A stretch of DNA of 32,524 nucleotides, taken from NCBI GenBank assembly GCA_017480195.1, contig JAFVBE010000042.1, positions 1-32,524 on the forward strand, written 5' to 3'. Shown here piece by piece: positions 1 to 8,523 of the stretch. Position 1 is the first letter of the stretch, and each line of letters starts with the position of its first letter. The stretch comes from Lachnospiraceae bacterium (GTDB lineage Bacteria > Bacillota > Clostridia > Lachnospirales > Lachnospiraceae). The position numbers were made by a program, and so were the translations under genes. A model generated the notes under the pieces. That model searched no databases, was not told where the DNA came from, and saw only the letters and a list, made by a program, of their open reading frames with translations.

Positions 1-218
<218 letters not shown>

Positions 219-302
219 TTATTCCTCCTAAGTTTTGAAATAATAATGTTTATTAATACTGCTAGGCACGCAGTAAATAATCTTGTGAGAATTCACAAAT
301 TA

Positions 303-331
303 ATAATACCCTTTTTTCTTGTATAATTCAA
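303..331 (-). promoter_or_regulatory. Probable sigma-A promoter of gap
   Basis: On the minus strand TTGAAT (326-331) and TATTAT (303-308) are separated by exactly 17 bases, close to the vegetative consensus, and point at gap about 90 bp downstream. The -35 box overlaps a 12-mer (AAGTGCTAAATT on the plus strand, 330-341) that recurs upstream of the cysteine desulfurase gene. Confidence 0.5.
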
Positions 332-401
332 GTGCTAAATTGGTAAATTATTCTTTTTTTTATGACAAATCTTTTATATTTTTGTCAGATATTGATTTTA
401 A

Positions 402-440
402 TAAAAAATATGGACTTCAAACATACGCTTAAAGTCCATA
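402..440 (-). terminator. Rho-independent terminator after the PHP gene
   Basis: A perfect 9-bp inverted repeat TATGGACTT / AAGTCCATA (409-417 and 432-440) is followed on the minus strand by TTTTTTATT. It lies 9 bp after the stop of the PHP-family gene and ahead of the gap promoter, so it separates the two transcripts. Confidence 0.78.
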
Positions 441-448
441 TTATATAA

Positions 449-1270
449 TTATACAATCTTGTTAAATGAAGCCTCCTGCCTCTTGAATGTGCAGTAATAC
501 TTAAATCCCGTATCAAGCAACAGGTCTCTTGCCACATCAAAGCCGTAGCCTACATGCTTTGCATCATGGGAATCACTACCGACAGTAATAATCTCTCCGC
601 CAAGCGCCTTATATATCTTAAGAATATCCTTATGGGGATGTGCAAAACCAAGCCCCTTATACAAGCCGGCTGTATTTACCTCGATACCCTTGCCTCGTTC
701 AATAATAGTCTTAAGTATCTCATAAATCACATCATAGTAATCCTTAATGTCAAAATATTTCGCCTTATTCGGTCCACATCTTAAGATATAATCAAGGTGT
801 CCGTACACATTATATCCATTATATTCCTTAACATTCTCAAGTATAGTCTCAAAATATCGAAGATATCCTTCCTTCTCCGTCTTATCTGCAAAATACTCCG
901 GATAATAAGGGTCAAGCTTATCAACTACATGGATACTTGATATAAAGAAGTCATATTCAGGATGCTCATCAACAAAAGCCTGATTCTTATCGATGGCTTC
1001 ATGCATAAGTCCAAGCTCCACTCCAATTCTTAAATCAAAATCAGGAGCAAGTCTATCTCTTAACTCACTAAGATACTTATAATACGCCTCATAATCAAGC
1101 TTAAAGTCCATCTCAGGTTCATCCTCCCTGACAGGAAAATCTATATCATAGTGGTCAGTCATACAGATTGAAGTCAGACCGTTTTCTTTGGCATTTTTAA
1201 TGTTATCAAGCATATCTGCCGACGAATCCGTCGAAAATGACGAGTGCAGATGGTAATCAGGAAAAATCAT
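449..1270 (-). CDS. PHP-domain phosphoesterase, histidinol-phosphatase (HisJ/HisK) family
   Basis: A 273-residue metal-dependent phosphoesterase of the PHP superfamily, the group holding the monofunctional histidinol-phosphatase of histidine synthesis. Visible metal-ligand motifs in order: DYHLHSSFSTDS near the N-terminus (HxH), MTDHYD, the VELG glutamate, SSIHVVD, YGHLDY, VNTAG and the C-terminal VGSDSHDAKHVG. The full set is present, so it should be catalytically competent. The start at 1270 is chosen because GGAG sits about 8 bases upstream; an ATG 9 codons earlier has no such site. No his genes are nearby, so the histidine role is inferred from family resemblance only; another sugar or nucleotide phosphate could be the substrate. 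A terminator follows the gene. Confidence 0.85.
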   Translation of the reverse strand: MIFPDYHLHSSFSTDSSADMLDNIKNAKENGLTSICMTDHYDIDFPVREDEPEMDFKLDYEAYYKYLSELRDRLAPDFDLRIGVELGLMHEAIDKNQAFVDEHPEYDFFISSIHVVDKLDPYYPEYFADKTEKEGYLRYFETILENVKEYNGYNVYGHLDYILRCGPNKAKYFDIKDYYDVIYEILKTIIERGKGIEVNTAGLYKGLGFAHPHKDILKIYKALGGEIITVGSDSHDAKHVGYGFDVARDLLLDTGFKYYCTFKRQEASFNKIV

Positions 1271-1338
1271 ATCGTTGTCTCCTTTTTTAATACACAATTA
1301 TCCCTGAAAATTTTAACACAGAACTATCTATAATTCCA

Positions 1339-1623
1339 TTATTTTTTTACTGCGTTCTCACGCCTATAATTATCGTTATCCTTTTTCAAAAGCTCCATCT
1401 CTATCTGATTAAGCTGTGATTCAAGCTCTGATTTCTTCCTTTCATCCTTTTCAGAATGAAGCCTTTGCTCAAGTTGAGCCTTCTTCTCCTTAAGCCTTTC
1501 AATCTCCTTATCCACTCTATCGGTATCCATTGTTGTCTTTTCTTCAGAATTGTCCGGCATACGCTTTTGTAATTGTTCATAATAATTGGCATATCCATTA
1601 TTATATCCTGAATCAATTCTCAT
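1339..1623 (-). CDS. Small coiled-coil protein (FlxA-like), function unknown
   Basis: A 94-residue, highly charged protein. After a Tyr/Asn-rich head (RIDSGYNNGYANYYEQLQKR) the body from about residue 35 is a long Glu/Lys/Leu heptad-like helix (KEIERLKEKKAQLEQRL) and is very likely a coiled coil. It resembles the FlxA-like small proteins common in clostridia, whose function is unclear. The start at 1623 follows GGAAAGGAG at correct spacing; an in-frame ATG 7 codons upstream lies inside the ribosome-binding site. It sits between the BlaR1-like gene and the PHP gene in the same direction with short gaps, so it may be co-transcribed. There is no membrane segment or signal peptide. Confidence 0.6.
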   Translation of the reverse strand: MRIDSGYNNGYANYYEQLQKRMPDNSEEKTTMDTDRVDKEIERLKEKKAQLEQRLHSEKDERKKSELESQLNQIEMELLKKDNDNYRRENAVKK

Positions 1624-1659
1624 AAGTATCTCTCCTTTCCGCATTAATTTACCTTTTCA

Positions 1660-3996
1660 CTACTCCAATATATGAAGCATGTTTCCGTCAGAATATATAT
1701 TTAATTCTATCTGCTCCCGCGTAATCGGCTCTATAATACCTGCGTCGAACCAATCTCCCTCTTCCCATTCGGGATTGTCAGCCCTGACTGCATTTTCAAG
1801 CCACACAGAATATATCCGCTCATATTGCTCTAATGTCCATGAGCCCTTGAGACGTTCCTCCTTCGGTGCCTGCTCTTGATATATTCTGAATATGTCCGAC
1901 CTTTCTGTCTCTATAGATATTCCCTTCCATTTGATGAATTCGGACTTAGTCAAATCAAACATAAGCTGTCTTACATCCTCCGGTATATCAATAATCGTTC
2001 TTCTGTTAGCATCATTTTCATCAGTGATAGTCATACCCGGAAGACTTCCGAATGCAACATAGTCGCCGTCCTCATCATAATATTTCATACGGTTTCTGAT
2101 TTCCTGCTCTGCCTGACTTTCCGACATTCCTTCAGGCGGGAATTCTCCCCATATATCTGTAAGCTCCTTGACAGCCGCCTTATATTGATTGCTATCTGTA
2201 TCTATCTCACTGTTGTATTCAATATCAAGCACATCAAAAACTCCTGCCCAGTACTTAAAGCTCTTATAGTCAGCATTTTCATCCTGATTCTGCAGCAGCC
2301 ATGCTTCAATATGTTCAAATTCATCTGTTGTAAGAGCCAAAGACCATGTATTTTCTAAATCCCTGACTCCATAATATGCGATTGTTCCTCCTGTTTGCAG
2401 AATGAAAAAGCCGTCATCATATCTTTTGGATAAACCTTTAACCTCCATATCAGCATATGTATATCCTGTGTCTGTATCAGGGATAATCTCCGGATATCTG
2501 TCAGCATAATCCTTAGCAAGTGCATCATATATCTCCTTATCATTTTTGTTCCACAAGAGGACATGTCCATAAAAATCGAATGTTCCATTCTTTACGATAT
2601 AATTCAAGTCAATGTTGCCGCCTGATATAACGCTGTATTCCGATAGCGACCGTACATACCAGAATTTTTCCCCAAATGCTTCCTTTAAATCTGCCTCCAA
2701 CTCATCATCAAGGATTATAACATCATAAGCATTCATATCCTTATATAATGTAAAAAGATATTTCTCTTTTGTTTTCTCATTTTCTACAGGAAGAGCATCG
2801 CCATACTCTATAATTCCGCCTATTTGAGTGCCGGTTTTATCATAAATGTGATAGCAGTAATTCTCATCATCCGGCTCAAGCCTGTAGTTTTCAGAAACAA
2901 CCATGCGATAATCAGCCCCATATTGAGGCTCGTTATAAGTATTTGTATGAATTGTAAAAAATGATATACATAAAATTACAGATATAGATAAAGCGATAGC
3001 CCTACTACTTATACCCGCTTTTTTATACTCTGCTATATGCTTCATTCTTTCCTTAACCGTCGATGCTCCAAATGAGAGTGAAAACACATTCATATTATGT
3101 TTACCTCCAGCCACATAAAGCAACGCAGAAAGATATTCTTTTATGTCCTTATCCTCATATTGTTCAATTACCATCTCATCACAGGCAAGCTCCATATCTC
3201 TTGAATACAAAATATATGCAAGCCATGCAAAAGGATTGTACCAATGTAATGCCAAAGCTATGAAAAAAAGTGGTTTTGTAATATTGTCATATCGTTTTAT
3301 ATGTATCATTTCATGTCTTATAATATGCGTTTTTTCCTCATTTCTGATATCATAAGGCAGGTAAATCTTCGGCTTAATTATTCCGAATAAAAATGGAACC
3401 TCCATCTCATCTGACACATATACCTTGATATTATTTGATTTTTTATACGGTGACATATTAACACTGCATATTTCAGGTACAGCATAACGCACCTTACATC
3501 TTACTATTATTGTGCTTATCACCATATAAATAAGCATAAGTCCAAGTCCGATTACCCAGATATGTGAAGCAATATCTTCTAGTGAGGGATATGTAGTATT
3601 GTCATCTGTCACTTCCAGATTTGCATTCTTAAGCCTTAGCTCAAAGGAAGTTAAATACACCTCGTAGTTAATACCAAATGAATTATCCTTTGGTATATCA
3701 ATATCATTTATCTCAATCGGAGTATCATATATGAGAGAATCTGAATATTCATGCTCTAAGAAATTGCTCTTATCTTCAAAAAATCTCTGCACATCATAAA
3801 TAGACGGCAGAATACCATATGGCGATTCAACAGAATAAGGAATAATAAATCTAAAAGCAACAAGTATCCACATCACACACAAATATTTTGCGGGTATTTT
3901 CTTTTTTAGAATAAGTCTGAATAATAAAACAACAATCGTAAATACACCGGCATATATGGAAATATTAAGCCACAAATAAAATAATGATTTAATCAT
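1660..3996 (-). CDS. BlaR1/M56-family membrane metallopeptidase with an unusual C-terminal sensor
   Basis: A 778-residue integral membrane zinc protease of the M56 (BlaR1/MecR1) family, the signal-transducing partner of BlaI-type repressors. Hydrophobic segments lie near residues 8-30, 38-53, 146-165 and 332-350. The cytoplasmic protease region carries the zinc motif HEMIH (His228, Glu229, His232) with downstream acidic ligand candidates in DMELACDE (about 268-274). Family members cleave their partner repressor or trigger its loss when the outer domain senses a signal. After the last membrane helix about 430 residues are extracellular. They are acidic and show none of the SxxK/SxN/KTG pattern of the beta-lactam-sensing domain, so the ligand is unknown. 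The ATG overlaps the stop of the repressor gene (ATGA) and follows AGGAAG, which indicates translational coupling. Confidence 0.88.
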   Translation of the reverse strand: MIKSLFYLWLNISIYAGVFTIVVLLFRLILKKKIPAKYLCVMWILVAFRFIIPYSVESPYGILPSIYDVQRFFEDKSNFLEHEYSDSLIYDTPIEINDIDIPKDNSFGINYEVYLTSFELRLKNANLEVTDDNTTYPSLEDIASHIWVIGLGLMLIYMVISTIIVRCKVRYAVPEICSVNMSPYKKSNNIKVYVSDEMEVPFLFGIIKPKIYLPYDIRNEEKTHIIRHEMIHIKRYDNITKPLFFIALALHWYNPFAWLAYILYSRDMELACDEMVIEQYEDKDIKEYLSALLYVAGGKHNMNVFSLSFGASTVKERMKHIAEYKKAGISSRAIALSISVILCISFFTIHTNTYNEPQYGADYRMVVSENYRLEPDDENYCYHIYDKTGTQIGGIIEYGDALPVENEKTKEKYLFTLYKDMNAYDVIILDDELEADLKEAFGEKFWYVRSLSEYSVISGGNIDLNYIVKNGTFDFYGHVLLWNKNDKEIYDALAKDYADRYPEIIPDTDTGYTYADMEVKGLSKRYDDGFFILQTGGTIAYYGVRDLENTWSLALTTDEFEHIEAWLLQNQDENADYKSFKYWAGVFDVLDIEYNSEIDTDSNQYKAAVKELTDIWGEFPPEGMSESQAEQEIRNRMKYYDEDGDYVAFGSLPGMTITDENDANRRTIIDIPEDVRQLMFDLTKSEFIKWKGISIETERSDIFRIYQEQAPKEERLKGSWTLEQYERIYSVWLENAVRADNPEWEEGDWFDAGIIEPITREQIELNIYSDGNMLHILE

Positions 3997-4358
3997 ATCT
4001 TCTTCCTACATTCATCAAGAATTTTCTGTATCTCATCAATTTCTTTTTCAGAAAGCTTTCTACTACCTACAAAGGTAGCTACAAAGCCAGGTAATGAGCC
4101 TGCAAAGCTTCGGTCAATGACCGATGTACTTTCAGCCTCCTGTGCCTCCTCCCTGCTGACAACGGATGTTACGGTCTTATTCTCAAAATTTATAACACCT
4201 CTTTCTGCAAGTCTTCTGATAATAGTGTATGTAGTAGATTTATTCCATTCAAGTTTTTCCCTGCAAAGCTTTATAAGCTCCGGACTGCTTATCGGCTCAT
4301 TCTCCCACAATATTTCGCAGAACTTAAACTCACTATGATTAATTCTCGGTACTGACAT
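3993..4358 (-). CDS. BlaI/MecI/CopY-family winged-helix repressor
   Basis: A 121-residue DNA-binding repressor. The N-terminal part has the BlaI/MecI signature: an acidic segment ending in ILWENEPISSPELIKL, then the recognition region WNKSTTYTIIRRLAERGVI, and a C-terminal dimerisation tail. Such proteins repress their own operon and are inactivated through the M56 protease encoded next to them. The start at 4358 is chosen because AGGAGGAAGATTAAAA sits directly upstream; the longer reading would begin before that site. It overlaps the protease gene by 4 bp. The large palindrome just upstream is its probable autoregulatory operator. In BlaR1-BlaI pairs outside staphylococci the targets are often not beta-lactamases, and none is visible here. 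Confidence 0.92.
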   Translation of the reverse strand: MSVPRINHSEFKFCEILWENEPISSPELIKLCREKLEWNKSTTYTIIRRLAERGVINFENKTVTSVVSREEAQEAESTSVIDRSFAGSLPGFVATFVGSRKLSEKEIDEIQKILDECRKKI

Positions 4359-4393
4359 TTTTAATCTTCCTCCTATATAAATCAATAAGGCTA

Positions 4394-4441
4394 CAGTTGT
4401 AAACTTAATTTTAGTTTACAACTGAAGCCTTATTGTGTCAA
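4394..4441 (-). promoter_or_regulatory. Promoter and palindromic operator of the blaI-blaR1-like operon
   Basis: A perfect 12-bp inverted repeat CAGTTGTAAACT / AGTTTACAACTG (4394-4405 and 4413-4424) with a 7-base centre lies 36 bp upstream of the repressor start. On the minus strand a consensus TTGACA (4436-4441) is followed after 17 bases by TAAACT (4413-4418), so the right arm contains the likely -10 box and the left arm the start site. TTGTAAAC/GTTTACAA half-sites fit the TACA-containing operators of the BlaI family. With one mismatch the symmetry continues to 4384-4434 and could also fold as a terminator for the upstream desulfurase gene, but no U-tract follows. Confidence 0.68.
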
Positions 4442-4475
4442 GAACAATTAATACAATTATCGAATTCCTATAATA

Positions 4476-5666
4476 TTATATCTGACTATTCTTTATATAA
4501 TCCTCATAAGCCGGTGACATACTTCTCAGCTTATCAACAACCGACTTAAGATTGTCTATTACATAGTCAACCTCTTCTCTCGTGTTCTCGCCACCTAAGG
4601 TAAGACGAAGTGAGCCGCGAGCGACCTCTTTCGGAAGTCCGAGTGCCATCAAAACATGTGACGGGTCGAGAGAGCCTGAGGTACACGCTGAACCACTTGA
4701 GCCACATATTCCTGCCATATCAAGCATTATAAGCATTGACTCGCCCTCTACGAACTGAAAACAGAAATTCGCATTGTTCGGAAGTCGCTTATTCCTATGT
4801 CCATTGAGTCTCGAATACGGTATCTCTGCAAGCACCCTGTCTATAAGATAATCTCTTAATTCAGTTTCTTTTTGTATTCTTTCATCCATAGTCTTAGCTG
4901 CAAGCTCAGCCGCCTTGCCAAGTCCTACTATGCCCGGTACATTTTCCGTGCCTGCCCTCTTGGAACGCTCCTGCTGTCCGCCATGTAAGAGATTTTTTAA
5001 TATAATTCCTTTTCTTATATATAAGAAGCCTATTCCCTTAGGTCCGTTCAGCTTATGTCCGCTTGCACTAAGCATATCTATATTCAAAGCTTCAACATCT
5101 ATCGGAAGCTGTCCATATGCCTGAACCGCATCCGTGTGAAATAATATATTATGCTCTCTTGCGATTTCTCCAATCTCCCTTATCGGCTGTATCGTACCTA
5201 TCTCATTATTTGCGAACATTATTGATATAAGTATGGTATCAGGTCGTATAGACCTTTTTAAATCATCAAGCCTGATTATACCATTTTCATCGACATCAAG
5301 GTAGGTTACATCATAGCCGTTTTCTTCGAGGAATTCAGCCGTATGAAGTATAGCATGATGCTCTATCTTAGATGTAATGATATGCCTGCCCTTGTCCGCT
5401 AACGAAAGTGCCGTACCTTTCAGCGCCCAGTTATCCGACTCTGAGCCTCCTGCAGTAAAATATATATTGGAAGCCTCAGTATTTAAGGTTGAAGCTATAA
5501 TTCTTCTTGCGTTGCTTACTGCATCTCTGTTCCCCGAAGCAAAGGTATATACGCTTGACGGATTACCGAATTTATCTGTAAAATACGGAAGCATAGCTTC
5601 TACTACCTCAGGTCGTGCCGCCGTCGTAGCTGCATGATCCATATATATAATCTTCTTTTCCTCCAT
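4476..5666 (-). CDS. Cysteine desulfurase, NifS/IscS type
   Basis: A 396-residue pyridoxal-phosphate enzyme that takes sulfur from L-cysteine as an enzyme persulfide, for Fe-S cluster or thiolated-cofactor synthesis. Recognisable features: the N-terminal YMDHAATTAARPEV, GGSESDNWALKG, the HTDAVQAYG strand, the PLP-binding lysine in SASGHKLNGPKG (Lys205), RAGTENVPGIVG, and the mobile catalytic-cysteine loop SSGSACTSGSLDPSHVL (Cys328). The long flexible Cys loop marks it as group I (NifS/IscS), distinct from the SufS-type enzyme 600 bp away. The start at 5666 follows AGGAGAAATTGCT. It has its own upstream TATAAT-like box (5727-5732) and is not part of the suf run. It could serve tRNA thiolation or general Fe-S supply; no IscU or thiI lies beside it. 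Confidence 0.93.
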   Translation of the reverse strand: MEEKKIIYMDHAATTAARPEVVEAMLPYFTDKFGNPSSVYTFASGNRDAVSNARRIIASTLNTEASNIYFTAGGSESDNWALKGTALSLADKGRHIITSKIEHHAILHTAEFLEENGYDVTYLDVDENGIIRLDDLKRSIRPDTILISIMFANNEIGTIQPIREIGEIAREHNILFHTDAVQAYGQLPIDVEALNIDMLSASGHKLNGPKGIGFLYIRKGIILKNLLHGGQQERSKRAGTENVPGIVGLGKAAELAAKTMDERIQKETELRDYLIDRVLAEIPYSRLNGHRNKRLPNNANFCFQFVEGESMLIMLDMAGICGSSGSACTSGSLDPSHVLMALGLPKEVARGSLRLTLGGENTREEVDYVIDNLKSVVDKLRSMSPAYEDYIKNSQI

Positions 5667-5839
5667 AGCAATTTCTCCTGTCATCAATCAAGGAATTTGA
5701 ATTGATATAATAAAATTTAACTTATAATTATACTATGAAAAATATATAAATAAGTGCTAAATTAAAATCGTCATATGAGGCATATTCATATAGTATTTTC
5801 CTATAAAGAAAAAGACATTTCTGACTTCATTTTCGCCCC

Positions 5840-6292
5840 TCACCCCCGTCCCCGGGGGCAAGACACACTCTCTCCGTTAATCGCTTCTTTCAATGTACGC
5901 CAGCCAAGCACTGCACATTTAACTCTCGCCGGCATATGTGATATATCCTGCAAAGCGGAGGCCTCTTCAAGACTTTCAATCTCCTCATCAGTAGCCTCCC
6001 CCTTAATCATCTTCATAAAGGTATCAGCCAGCTTAACTGCCTCATCCTTTGTCTTACCTATAACCATACCGAGCATAATATCTGCCGAAGCCTGTGATAT
6101 GGCACAGCCGTCACCAACAAATGCACCGTCAGCTATAACATCACCGTCATATTTTAATTTGAGCCACACATCATCACCGCAGCTTGGATTTACTCCCTCT
6201 AAGGTAATATCAGCATCCTCCAAATCAAACTTATATTCCGGATGTACATTATGCTCTGTCAATATTTCATTGTAAAAGCTTCTATTTTCCAT
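5840..6292 (-). CDS. sufU: SufU-type Fe-S scaffold / zinc-dependent sulfurtransferase
   Basis: A 150-residue protein of the SufU (IscU-like) family. In Gram-positive SUF systems it is a zinc protein that accepts sulfur from SufS and boosts its activity. Ligand residues are visible: Cys38 and Asp40 in NPSCGDD, Cys63 in GDGCAISQAS, and Cys126 in VKCAVLGW. The roughly 20-residue insertion that separates SufU from IscU is present (residues about 80-110). The ATG overlaps the end of sufS by 11 bp, and GGGAG lies upstream. It is the last gene of the operon. The final residues (SVSCPRGRG) come from a GC-rich block unlike the rest of the gene and add a fourth Cys. No convincing terminator was found in the 150 bp after it. 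Confidence 0.93.
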   Translation of the reverse strand: MENRSFYNEILTEHNVHPEYKFDLEDADITLEGVNPSCGDDVWLKLKYDGDVIADGAFVGDGCAISQASADIMLGMVIGKTKDEAVKLADTFMKMIKGEATDEEIESLEEASALQDISHMPARVKCAVLGWRTLKEAINGESVSCPRGRG

Positions 6293-7520
6293 AACCCATA
6301 CGCTCCCTGACTGTTGCCATACTCTCTAAGAATTTATCTACCTCTTCCTCAGTATTATAAAACATAAGGCTTGCCCGAGTAGTTGAATTTACACCAAGAT
6401 GATTAAGCAAAGGCTGTGCACAGTGATGTCCTGCCCTTACTGCAATGCCATCAGCAATAAGCACCTCACTTACATCATGCGGATGTACATCATCCACCTT
6501 AAAGGTAAGGATTCCCGTATGATTTTCAGCCTTATCCGAGCCATATACCGTAATATGAGGAATCTTGAGTAATCCTTCCAGACCTCTCTTGGTAAGCATA
6601 AGCTCACGCTCCTGCATATAATCATAGCCAATCCTGTTCATAAAGCTTATCGCAGCATCAAGTCCGGCTGCTCCGGCTGCATTTACCGTACCTGCCTCAA
6701 ACTTATGTGGAAGTTCTGCATATACTGCGCCTGTACGTGTTACAGATTCAATCATCTCTCCTCCGCTTAAGAATGGCGGCATCTTGTCGAGCAATTCCTC
6801 CCTGCCGTACAAAACTCCTATTCCCATAGGTCCGAACATCTTATGACCTGAGAATGCGAAGAAATCAACATCAAGTGCCTTTACATCTATCTTCAAATGA
6901 GGCGTGGATTGTGCACCGTCTACAACAATAACCGCTCCCTTCTTATGAGCAAGCTCGGCAATCTCCTTAATCGGATTAACGACACCAAGCACATTGGACA
7001 CCTGAGTAATTGCAACGATTTTAGTCTTGTCTGTTATAAGCTCCTCTATCTTGTTTAAGTCAATGCTTCCATCATTTTCGCAGTCAATAAACTTAAGCTT
7101 AGCATTTCTTTCTCTCGTAACCATCTGCCAAGGAAGCAGGTTGCTGTGGTGCTCTAATATTGACACAAGAACCTCGTCACCCTCGTTTACATTCTTAAGT
7201 CCATAGCTGTATGCTACAAGGTTTATGCTCTCTGAGGTATTTCTTGTGAATATAACCTCTCTTTCTGAGGCCGCATTGATAAAATCACGCAGACTCTTCC
7301 TTGCATTCTCATATATATCAGTCGCCTCAATACTAAGAGGATATGAGCCACGCAGAGGATTTGCATTGTGCTTCTCATATAGTTCCATTTCTGCGTCTAT
7401 AACACATTTAGGTCTCTGTGAGGTTGCAGCATTATCAAGGTATGCAAACGGAAGAACTGTCTTAGATTTCATATTCTCAAATATCGGGAATTCTTTTCTT
7501 ATTTCATTTATATCAATCAT
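6282..7520 (-). CDS. sufS: Cysteine desulfurase, SufS type
   Basis: A 412-residue group II cysteine desulfurase that mobilises sulfur from cysteine and passes it to SufU for cluster building on SufBCD. Motifs: LDNAATSQRP near residue 28, the HHSNLLPW segment (about 124-131), VDGAQSTPH, the PLP lysine in FSGHKMFGPMG (Lys227), and the short catalytic loop RAGHHCAQPLL with Cys367, typical of SufS rather than IscS. The ATG at 7520 is preceded by AAAGGAGG with 9 bases of spacing; upstream in-frame TTG and GTG codons are less favoured. It overlaps the end of sufD by 8 bp and the start of sufU by 11 bp, so the sufD-sufS-sufU block is translationally coupled. Confidence 0.96.
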   Translation of the reverse strand: MIDINEIRKEFPIFENMKSKTVLPFAYLDNAATSQRPKCVIDAEMELYEKHNANPLRGSYPLSIEATDIYENARKSLRDFINAASEREVIFTRNTSESINLVAYSYGLKNVNEGDEVLVSILEHHSNLLPWQMVTRERNAKLKFIDCENDGSIDLNKIEELITDKTKIVAITQVSNVLGVVNPIKEIAELAHKKGAVIVVDGAQSTPHLKIDVKALDVDFFAFSGHKMFGPMGIGVLYGREELLDKMPPFLSGGEMIESVTRTGAVYAELPHKFEAGTVNAAGAAGLDAAISFMNRIGYDYMQERELMLTKRGLEGLLKIPHITVYGSDKAENHTGILTFKVDDVHPHDVSEVLIADGIAVRAGHHCAQPLLNHLGVNSTTRASLMFYNTEEEVDKFLESMATVRERMGYGK

Positions 7521-8508
7521 CACCAAGCGCCTCCTTTAATACATTTTCAATAATTTCCTTTGCAGAATCATTCTCAATAAGTGTATTAAGTCTTTCGATA
7601 GATGCTCTGGCGAGTATATTCTCGGCAGCAGTCTTATCTATGCCTCTGCTTTCAAAATAAAATAGTGTCTCATCATCTAACTCACCTATGGTTGCACCAT
7701 GTGTACCTGATACATCCTCTTCTGAGCAGAGTATGACCGGAACAGTCTTATTAACCACCTCGTCACCGAGCATAAGTACCGTCTCAGTCTCAGCACCCAC
7801 AGAGCCTGATGAACCTGTCTTAAAATCAATAGTTCCCCTGAACACCTTAAGTGCACTCTCTTTTAAGGCACCACTTGCCTTTATGTCACAATTGGTATTC
7901 TTACCCATATGATTGACTACGATATTAAAGTCAAGCTCGTTGCCACCCTGTCCGAGATAACCTACATCATATTTAAAATCCGCCCTGTCACCAACAAGGT
8001 CAACCTTAACATCCGAATAAATATCTCCGTACTTTATAGCCGATGATATATTGCCCTTACCTGCAAATGCCTGAATAAGCTCAAAATATCCGCTTTCTTC
8101 ACAGGAAGCCTTAATCTCATTATAGAGAGTATTTTGCTCCACACTCTGTATCTGAATAAGCTTTACCTTTGCATTCTTACCTACATTTATATTAATAAAT
8201 GTTCTAATATTATTCTGTTCATTATAAGGAACAATTACAGTTATCTCCCCGTCTTCTTCAGCAGATATATTTACCTTTTTCTGATTGAATTCTTTGTAAA
8301 CTGATGTATATTCTACGAATACATCCTCATGCTTCTGTCCCTTTTCCACATTTATATCATCATCTGCGATAATATTTTCATCAGAGGTCTTCCATGTAAG
8401 TGAAGCATCATTTACACCAAGCCAATACCATGTCTTTGAAGGCATAGCATTGACGGTAAGCTTGTCAAGAGATTCAATTGTATTTTCATTATTTTTTATA
8501 TCAGTCAT
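7513..8508 (-). CDS. sufD: SufD, Fe-S cluster assembly scaffold subunit
   Basis: A 331-residue subunit of the SufBC2D scaffold on which new clusters are assembled. The N-terminal part is variable. The C-terminal beta-helix core shows the family pattern, ending in SGTHGATIGELDDETLFYFESRGID, which contains the conserved histidine and the terminal ELDDETLFYF-SRGI helix shared by SufB and SufD. It is somewhat short for SufD (often 350-430 residues), with a reduced N-terminal region, as is common in clostridia. The start at 8508 follows GGAGG with 7 bases of spacing. It begins 15 bp after the end of sufB and overlaps sufS. Confidence 0.93.
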   Translation of the reverse strand: MTDIKNNENTIESLDKLTVNAMPSKTWYWLGVNDASLTWKTSDENIIADDDINVEKGQKHEDVFVEYTSVYKEFNQKKVNISAEEDGEITVIVPYNEQNNIRTFININVGKNAKVKLIQIQSVEQNTLYNEIKASCEESGYFELIQAFAGKGNISSAIKYGDIYSDVKVDLVGDRADFKYDVGYLGQGGNELDFNIVVNHMGKNTNCDIKASGALKESALKVFRGTIDFKTGSSGSVGAETETVLMLGDEVVNKTVPVILCSEEDVSGTHGATIGELDDETLFYFESRGIDKTAAENILARASIERLNTLIENDSAKEIIENVLKEALGDD

Positions 8509-8523
8509 CAGCACACCTCCACA

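Noticed and set aside
330-341. CIRCE/HrcA operator before gap
   Set aside because: Only a half-site (TTAGCACTT) is present; the inverted partner at 9-base spacing is missing in both places where it occurs.
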